Part shown: one piece after another, positions 58,744-64,000 of the stretch
Layout: each line of letters opens with the position of its first letter
How positions within the stretch are numbered: position 1 is the first letter of the stretch
Assembly (NCBI RefSeq): GCF_039939195.1
Contig: NZ_JBDUUH010000010.1
Location: 62,001 to 126,000 of the forward strand
DNA length: 64,000 nt
Direction: 5' to 3'
Source of the DNA: Foliimonas ilicis
GTDB lineage: Bacteria; Pseudomonadota; Alphaproteobacteria; Rhizobiales; Rhizobiaceae
Notes under the pieces: model-generated
Databases searched by the model: none
Told to the model about the DNA's origin: nothing
What the model saw: only the letters and a program-made list of their open reading frames with translations
Program-made: the position numbers and the translations under genes

Positions 58744-60408
58744 TTAGCGGCTGGAGAATTCACGCACCAGTTCAGGGTCCTGCTCCAGACTGTCGAGCCA
58801 GCCCGTATCGAGCTTCGGCACCGAAGAGAAAAGCAACCGCGAATAAGGATGGCTCGCCTCGCTTCCCATCGCGTCCGGGCTCAATTGCTCGATCTTCTTT
58901 CCCGCATACATCACCGCAACCTCGTCGCAGATGGCGCGCACGGTCGAGATGTCGTGACTTATGAAGAGATAGGAAAGCGACAATTCACGCTGCAATTCCT
59001 TCAGAAGTTCGATGATTGCCGCTGCGACGACCGTGTCGAGTGCCGACGTGATCTCGTCGCACAGAATGAGCTTGGGGTCGGCAGCAAGCGCACGCGCCAG
59101 ATTGACGCGTTGCTTCTGTCCACCCGAAAGCTCCCCCGGACGGCGGTAGCGCAGCGTGCGCGGCAAGCGCACCATGTCGAGCAGCGCATCGATGCGCGCT
59201 TCCCGCTCTTTACTGCTCATGCTCTGATAGAAGCTCAACGGGCGTGCCAGAATATCGGCAATCGACTTTGCCGGATTGAGGGCCGTATCGGCTGATTGAA
59301 AGACGATCTGGCACTCGCGCAGTTCGTCGCGGCTGCGGCTACGAAGATCGCTTGCAAGCTCCTTACCCTCGAAGAGAATTTTCCCGTGCGTGGCAGGCAG
59401 AATGCCCGCAATAACCCGGGCCAAAGTCGACTTTCCGCAACCGGACTCGCCCACAATGCCGAGATTCTTGCCGCGATGAAGCTCAAAGCTGACATTATCG
59501 ACCGCAACAACGCTCGGATTACCCGATGCACCCACGACGCCGTAACCGGCAACGATATCCTTGACGACAAGCAGCGGTTTCTCGACGTCTGCCTCGGAAG
59601 ACGCAACTGCGCTTGCATGGACTGCGGGCTCGAAGGCGTCTAGAAGTTCGCGCGTATAGGGATGCTGCGGATTTTCCAGCACATTCTTTGTTTGCCCGAT
59701 TTCCTGCACCTCGCCATTCTTCAAAACGACGATCCGGTCGGCGATCTGCGCCACCACCGCAAGGTCGTGCGAGACGTAGACACCTGCGATGCCGCCCTTC
59801 TTCATTACCGACTTGAACGCGCGCAGCACCTCGATCTGCGTCGTGACATCGAGCGCCGTTGTCGGTTCGTCAAAAATGACAAGCTTCGGATCGCCAATCA
59901 GCGCCATCGCCGCCGACAGGCGTTGCAACTGTCCGCCTGAAACCTGATGCGGATAACGATCGCCTATGGTTTCGGGAGACGGCAGCGCCAGTGCCTTGAA
60001 CAGCTCTACGGCCTTTTTGCGCGCCTGATCCATCGGCATCAGCCGGTGGATTTTCGTCACCTCGACGACCTGATCCATGATCGTGTGCGCCGGGTTGAAG
60101 GAAGCCGCCGCACTCTGGGGAACGTAAGATACTTCCGTGCCGCGCTTCCTGGCGCGCTTGCGCTCCGGGAGACTGGTCATTTCCTGTCCTGCCAGCGTAA
60201 CGCTGCCACCGGCGATCCTGCATCCGGGACGCGTATATCCCATCAAGGTCAACGCGATCGTCGTCTTGCCTGAGCCGCTTTCGCCGATCAGTGCCACGAT
60301 CTCACCTTCGGCAATGTCGAAGGTGACGCCGCGAATGATCTCTACTTTGCGGCCCGAATCCGTCCTCGCATCGACGCGCAGATCGCGAACTTCAACAAGA
60401 TTGCTCAT
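58744..60408 (-). CDS. fused dipeptide ABC transporter ATP-binding protein (DppD-DppF in one chain)
   Basis: This 554-residue protein joins two ATPase domains. The first has Walker A GESGSGKT (42-49), VSGGQ (156-160) and DEPTTALD (180-187); the second has GESGCGKS (320-327), LSGGQ (427-431) and DEITSALD (451-458), with isoleucine replacing the usual proline. A linker of about 30 residues lies near 260-285. It replaces separate DppD and DppF proteins of the importer at 60409-63917 and starts one base before the next permease stop. Confidence 0.92.
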   Translation of the reverse strand: MSNLVEVRDLRVDARTDSGRKVEIIRGVTFDIAEGEIVALIGESGSGKTTIALTLMGYTRPGCRIAGGSVTLAGQEMTSLPERKRARKRGTEVSYVPQSAAASFNPAHTIMDQVVEVTKIHRLMPMDQARKKAVELFKALALPSPETIGDRYPHQVSGGQLQRLSAAMALIGDPKLVIFDEPTTALDVTTQIEVLRAFKSVMKKGGIAGVYVSHDLAVVAQIADRIVVLKNGEVQEIGQTKNVLENPQHPYTRELLDAFEPAVHASAVASSEADVEKPLLVVKDIVAGYGVVGASGNPSVVAVDNVSFELHRGKNLGIVGESGCGKSTLARVIAGILPATHGKILFEGKELASDLRSRSRDELRECQIVFQSADTALNPAKSIADILARPLSFYQSMSSKEREARIDALLDMVRLPRTLRYRRPGELSGGQKQRVNLARALAADPKLILCDEITSALDTVVAAAIIELLKELQRELSLSYLFISHDISTVRAICDEVAVMYAGKKIEQLSPDAMGSEASHPYSRLLFSSVPKLDTGWLDSLEQDPELVREFSSR

Positions 60409-61266
60409 CTACTCGCTCCGATCGCGGATCTTCTGGGGCAGATTGTCGATCAGCAGGTTTACGCTGATCGTCAGGGTCGCGATCGCTATGCAGGGAAAGA
60501 CGACCGCCGGTGCGGCGAAAGACAGGCCGCCGATATTCTCCTTCACCAGCGCGCCCCAATCCGCAAAGGGAGGCTGCACGCCAAGTCCGAGGAACGACAT
60601 GCTGGAAAGCAGCAGAACGATGAACACAAAGCGCAAACCGAAATCGGCAAGCACCGGCCCGATGATGCCTGGCAGTATTTCGGAACGAATGAGATAGCCG
60701 ATCTTCTCGCCGCGCGCGCGGGCGACCATGACGTAGTCCATCGTGTTGATGTTGACGGCAAGGGCGCGCGCGAAACGATAAGAACCCGGCGTATAGATGA
60801 CGGCCAGCGTCGCGACGAGGATCGGGATAGAAGAGCCAACGGCCGCCACGATGACAAGCGCCAGGATCTTGCTTGGAATGGACGTCAGCGCATCGAGAAA
60901 ACGGCTGAGTATGGCGTCGAACCAGCCGCCGATAACGGCAGCCATCATTCCAAGCGTGACGCCGCAGAAGCAGGCCACAAAAACCGCGGCCAGCGAGATG
61001 CCCACAGTGTAGCGTGCGCCAAAAAGAATACGTGAAAGCATGTCGCGACCGAGATAGTCGGTGCCGAGCGGATACTGCGCGCTCATGGGACCAAAGAAAT
61101 CGAAATCGACGATTTCGCCTACCGGATGAGGAGCGATCCAGGGCGCGAAAATCGCCACGACTGCCCAAGCGAGAATGACTAGAAAAGATACCGCACCGAC
61201 CGCATTGATCCGATATCCGAAACGGGGCGACTGTGCCTTTGGCGAATTTGAAGAAGAAAGGGTCAT
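60409..61266 (-). CDS. ABC transporter permease, DppC type
   Basis: This 285-residue permease has an N-terminal cytoplasmic stretch of about 20 residues, six membrane segments, the signature PLGTDYLGRDMLSRILFGAR and an EAA loop region (MVARARGEKIGYLIRSEILPG). It pairs with the DppB-type permease two bases upstream of its start. Confidence 0.92.
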   Translation of the reverse strand: MTLSSSNSPKAQSPRFGYRINAVGAVSFLVILAWAVVAIFAPWIAPHPVGEIVDFDFFGPMSAQYPLGTDYLGRDMLSRILFGARYTVGISLAAVFVACFCGVTLGMMAAVIGGWFDAILSRFLDALTSIPSKILALVIVAAVGSSIPILVATLAVIYTPGSYRFARALAVNINTMDYVMVARARGEKIGYLIRSEILPGIIGPVLADFGLRFVFIVLLLSSMSFLGLGVQPPFADWGALVKENIGGLSFAAPAVVFPCIAIATLTISVNLLIDNLPQKIRDRSE

Positions 61267-61268
61267 GA

Positions 61269-62219
61269 TTATCGCAGCCTCGGATTCGATGCGATGGCCA
61301 CGAGGTCGGCAATCGTGATGAGCAGGAGATAGGCCACACAGAAAATCATGGCGCAGGTCTGGATCAGGGGCAGATCGCGTGTGGCAACCGCGTCGAGCAT
61401 CAATTTCGCAAGACCGGGATAATTGAAGATGGTTTCCACGATGATCACGCCGCCGAGCAGATAGGAGAGCGAAAGCGCAACGGCATTGACGATGGGGCCG
61501 AGCGCATTTGGCAGCGCATGACGCATTACCATACGGCGCCGCGAAGCGCCCTTGAGCAGAGCCATTTCGACATAGGGCGTGTCGAGCGTCTCGACCACCG
61601 CTGCCCGCGTCATGCGGATCATCTGCGCGGAAATCACGAAACTCAGCGTGATGACCGGCATGGCGAAAGCTTTCAAAAGTGCTCCGATCGATGTCACCTC
61701 ATTGGCCATCGAGAGCGCCGGCAACCAGCCGAGATAAACCGCAAAGACGATCACCGCGATGGTCGCCACCATGAATTCGGGGACCGAAATCACCGAGATG
61801 GTGATTATCGACACGATGCGATCGTAGAGCGTGCCGCGCATGATGGCAGCAGTAATACCCAGCGCCAGCGCAATCGGAACCGAGATCGCAGCCGTTACGC
61901 CTGCGAGTTTCAGCGAATTGACGAGGCGTCCGCCGATCAGATCTGCGATTGGCATATTGTTGGCGTAAGAAACCCCGAAATCGCCCGTAAACAGATTTCC
62001 GAGCCAGTAGAGAAAGCGAAGGAACGCAGGTTGGTCGAGATTCATGGCCTCGCGCAAGCCTGCCACGGCTTCTGGTGTAGCAGCCTGCCCCAGCAGAATT
62101 TCCGCCACATCTCCGGGCAGCATTTCGGTCGCAAAGAAAATGGTAACCGCAACGATGAGGAGCGTTCCGAGGGCCACCAATACGCGCTTGGCGGCGAGTT
62201 TGAGTATGGTGGAGCTCAT
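61269..62219 (-). CDS. ABC transporter permease, DppB type
   Basis: This 316-residue permease has the DppB layout: a first helix near residues 11-31, the segment MLPGDVAEILLG, GDFGVSYANN, and an EAA region (VEMALLKGASRRRMVMRHALPN). It follows the binding-protein gene with an 87-base gap that contains a hairpin. Confidence 0.92.
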   Translation of the reverse strand: MSSTILKLAAKRVLVALGTLLIVAVTIFFATEMLPGDVAEILLGQAATPEAVAGLREAMNLDQPAFLRFLYWLGNLFTGDFGVSYANNMPIADLIGGRLVNSLKLAGVTAAISVPIALALGITAAIMRGTLYDRIVSIITISVISVPEFMVATIAVIVFAVYLGWLPALSMANEVTSIGALLKAFAMPVITLSFVISAQMIRMTRAAVVETLDTPYVEMALLKGASRRRMVMRHALPNALGPIVNAVALSLSYLLGGVIIVETIFNYPGLAKLMLDAVATRDLPLIQTCAMIFCVAYLLLITIADLVAIASNPRLR

Positions 62220-62255
62220 GAAAACGCCTTGCCCGCTGATGCGTGAAAACGAAAC

Positions 62256-62292
62256 GGCCCGGACACGAAGGATCGCCCCTCGCAGCCGGGCC
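62256..62292 (-). other. intercistronic hairpin between binding-protein and permease genes
   Basis: A perfect 7-base-pair stem GGCCCGG / CCGGGCC with a 23-base loop lies 14 bases after the binding-protein stop and is followed on the minus strand by GTTTCGTTTTC. This may attenuate transcription into the permease and ATPase genes or stabilise the upstream mRNA. Confidence 0.5.
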
Positions 62293-62306
62293 AGATTAAG
62301 CCCGAA

Positions 62307-63917
62307 TTACGCTTCGAGCCAGGCATACTCGGGGAAGGTGTAACCCATCATGCCGCCGAGCGGATTGGCGACAAGGCCCTTCAGCTTGGGCGAGACGGCA
62401 TCGACATTCGACATGAATACCGGGATAGCCGTGCCTGCCTCGTTCGAGACCATTGCCTGCATCTCGCCATAGATGTCCTTGCGCTTGCCCTCGTCCAGCA
62501 GGCCGCGCGCCTCAAGCAACATGCTGTCGAATTTCTCCGACTTGTAGCCGCTCTCGTTCCATGCCGCATCGGATTTGTAGAGCAGCGAGAAAAGAATGTC
62601 GGGTGTCGGACGCGCATTGATGTTGCCGAAGTGAACGGCATCCTTGATCCAGTGATTGGACCAGTAGCCATCGGAAGGAACGCGGTTGATCGCGACTTTG
62701 AGGCCGATTTCGGAAGCTGCCTGCTGAACCACCATCGCGTAATCGAGCGAGGAGGATGCGGCTTCGGCGGCGGTAATACGGATTTCCTGCCCAAGCACGC
62801 CCGCTTTTTCGAAAAGCGACTTGGCGCGCTCAGGGTCGAACTCGCGCTGCTTGAGCTCTGCATTGTGATATTTGTTCGTGTCAGGGACAGGATGATCGTT
62901 GGCGATCTCGGCAAGCCCGCGCAACACGGATTTCTGGATGACCTCACGGTTGATGAGGTATTTGAAACCCTCGGCCACGCCCTGCTTGTCGCCAGGCGCC
63001 ATATCGAGGCGCACATTGAGGTTGGTGTAGGTGCCGAGCTTCGAGATGAAGAGACCGGCAGCCGGATTGTTTTCCAGCACGCGCAGCGAGCGCGGATTGA
63101 GATTTGCACCGAGCTGGATATCGCCGGAAAGAACGGCGTTCATGCGCGCGCTTTCATCTGAAATCGCGAAGAACTCGAAGGAGTCCAGATGCGGGCCCTG
63201 TTCCTTCCAAAAGTTCTCATTGCGCGCTGCAATCGACCGCACGCCGGGCTGGAATTCCTTGCACACAAACGGACCGGTGCCGTTGCCCTTCGAGAAATCG
63301 GTCGTTCCATCCGCAACGATCATGAAGTGATGCAGGGCGAGGATGGTCGGAAGGTCGGCATTCGGCGCTTCGAGCGTGATTTCAACCGTCGTGTCGTCGA
63401 TCGCCTTGACGTCGGTGATCTGCTTGGCAAGCGCATTGACCTTGGAGCCGACGGCCGGGTCGAGGTGACGCTTGAGCGAGAAGATGACATCCGCCGAAGT
63501 CAGGCTCTTGCCATCATGGAACGTCACGCCCTTGCGCAGCTTGACGATCCACACTTCGGCCGTATCGCTTTCGATGCTTTCGGCCAATTCCATCGTCGTT
63601 TCGCCATTGCCGTCGATGAAGGTAAGGCGATTGTAGAAGGCGCTGCAACGCACATAGTCGGTCGCGTTGGAAGCCTTCGCCGGATCAAGCGTGTCGGCGG
63701 TTGAAGCGGAAAAGCCTGCAGCCTTGATGAAGCCGCCCTTCACCGGTTCGGCTGCGAGTGCTGACGTTGCGCGGCCGAGAATGGTGGAACCAGCAAGCGC
63801 TGCGACACCCCCCATCATCATCATCTGCAGCAATTCACGGCGATTTGCGCCGCGACGGATCGCGTTTTCGACCATCGCGTCGTCGGTGCGGGTCCAGTTG
63901 GTAATCTTGTCACTCAT
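62307..63917 (-). CDS. ABC transporter substrate-binding protein, family 5 (dipeptide type), Tat-exported
   Basis: This 536-residue periplasmic protein has an extended N-terminus before a twin-arginine motif (NRRELLQMMMMGG, about 26-38) and a hydrophobic stretch, then a cleavage region near SALAAEP. The family 5 domain follows (TLDPAKASNATDYVRCSAF, WIVKLRKGVTFHDGKSLTSADVIFSLKR). A GGGGAACTGCA site precedes the ATG. It is the first gene of the leftward importer operon. With the DadA-like oxidase and Lrp next to it, an amino acid or peptide ligand is plausible. Confidence 0.9.
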   Translation of the reverse strand: MSDKITNWTRTDDAMVENAIRRGANRRELLQMMMMGGVAALAGSTILGRATSALAAEPVKGGFIKAAGFSASTADTLDPAKASNATDYVRCSAFYNRLTFIDGNGETTMELAESIESDTAEVWIVKLRKGVTFHDGKSLTSADVIFSLKRHLDPAVGSKVNALAKQITDVKAIDDTTVEITLEAPNADLPTILALHHFMIVADGTTDFSKGNGTGPFVCKEFQPGVRSIAARNENFWKEQGPHLDSFEFFAISDESARMNAVLSGDIQLGANLNPRSLRVLENNPAAGLFISKLGTYTNLNVRLDMAPGDKQGVAEGFKYLINREVIQKSVLRGLAEIANDHPVPDTNKYHNAELKQREFDPERAKSLFEKAGVLGQEIRITAAEAASSSLDYAMVVQQAASEIGLKVAINRVPSDGYWSNHWIKDAVHFGNINARPTPDILFSLLYKSDAAWNESGYKSEKFDSMLLEARGLLDEGKRKDIYGEMQAMVSNEAGTAIPVFMSNVDAVSPKLKGLVANPLGGMMGYTFPEYAWLEA

Positions 63918-64000
63918 TGCAGTTCCCCTTTTTTATGATGGTTGAAGGTGCGCTGGTTTATTTTCACCAGTTCGACCCGTTCATTGACAGAATTCAGACG
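63918..64000. other. upstream region of peptide importer, cut by window edge
   Basis: These 83 bases hold the ribosome-binding site of the binding-protein gene (AAAAAGGGGAA on the minus strand) and AT-rich sequence. No clear promoter is visible within the window. Confidence 0.4.

Noticed and set aside
1..64000. CRISPR arrays, tRNA or rRNA genes, insertion sequences and prophage
   Set aside because: I saw no regularly spaced repeats, no tRNA-like cloverleaf with CCA-adjacent ends, no transposase or integrase frame, and no phage structural gene.

Overview
The window looks like a piece of an alphaproteobacterial (Hyphomicrobiales) genome, most likely Brucella/Ochrobactrum-like. I base this on overall protein character, moderately high GC, the density of ABC and TRAP importers, an alphaproteobacterial C-P lyase operon and families such as DUF1403 and DUF2160. 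The genus is inferred, not proven. The window is gene-dense (about 65 protein genes), with no RNA gene, insertion sequence, prophage or CRISPR array that I can see. Almost everything is uptake and catabolism of small molecules, each cassette with its own regulator. This would suit a secondary chromosome or large replicon of a soil or opportunistic bacterium.

Layout. (A) 1-16157 is a sugar-acid region. Leftward genes encode a uronate dehydrogenase (cut by the window edge), an SMP-30 lactonase, an enolase-superfamily dehydratase, a spermidine/putrescine-type ABC importer and a DapA-like lyase. Rightward genes encode a second enolase-superfamily enzyme, a complete Dpp-type ABC importer, a third enolase-superfamily enzyme and a GntR/FCD regulator. 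Together they can oxidise a uronate, open the lactone, dehydrate the sugar acid and process the keto-deoxy product. (B) 16181-28311 is a leftward polyol/sugar operon: sugar ABC importer with a DUF2160 membrane peptide, a sorbitol-dehydrogenase-like enzyme, two short-chain dehydrogenases (one resembling L-xylulose reductase), an uncharacterised class-I-aldolase-like protein and a PfkB kinase, preceded by an AraC regulator and a GMC oxidoreductase. (C) 28403-30261 holds DUF1403 and TauE/SafE genes. (D) 30399-35751 holds a NitT/TauT-type ABC importer with an FAH-family hydrolase, and divergently a GntR regulator with a SnoaL-like protein. (E) 35790-39717 holds a TRAP transporter and a divergent aldo/keto reductase. 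(F) 39772-44789 holds a DMT exporter, an alcohol dehydrogenase, a QseBC/PmrAB-like two-component system and a divergent L,D-transpeptidase lipoprotein. (G) 44848-55005 is the C-P lyase phosphonate system: phnF divergent from phnGHIJKL, then phnCDE, a DUF1045 gene and phnM. (H) 55134-63917 holds an orphan exported protein, a DadA-like oxidase divergent from an Lrp regulator, and a second Dpp-type peptide importer with a fused ATPase.

The most interesting points are: the uncharacterised kinase-aldolase polyol pathway in B; a perfect PmrA-type box (CTTAAG-N5-CTTAAG) between the two-component operon and the L,D-transpeptidase; two PHO-box candidates plus an operator candidate in the phn locus; a DUF1045 protein with two HxT motifs where PhnP and PhnN are missing; and stable hairpins between the binding-protein gene and the next transporter gene at four separate importers. 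The only non-coding stretch longer than 300 bases is 38548-38886, which holds the divergent TRAP/aldo-keto reductase control region.
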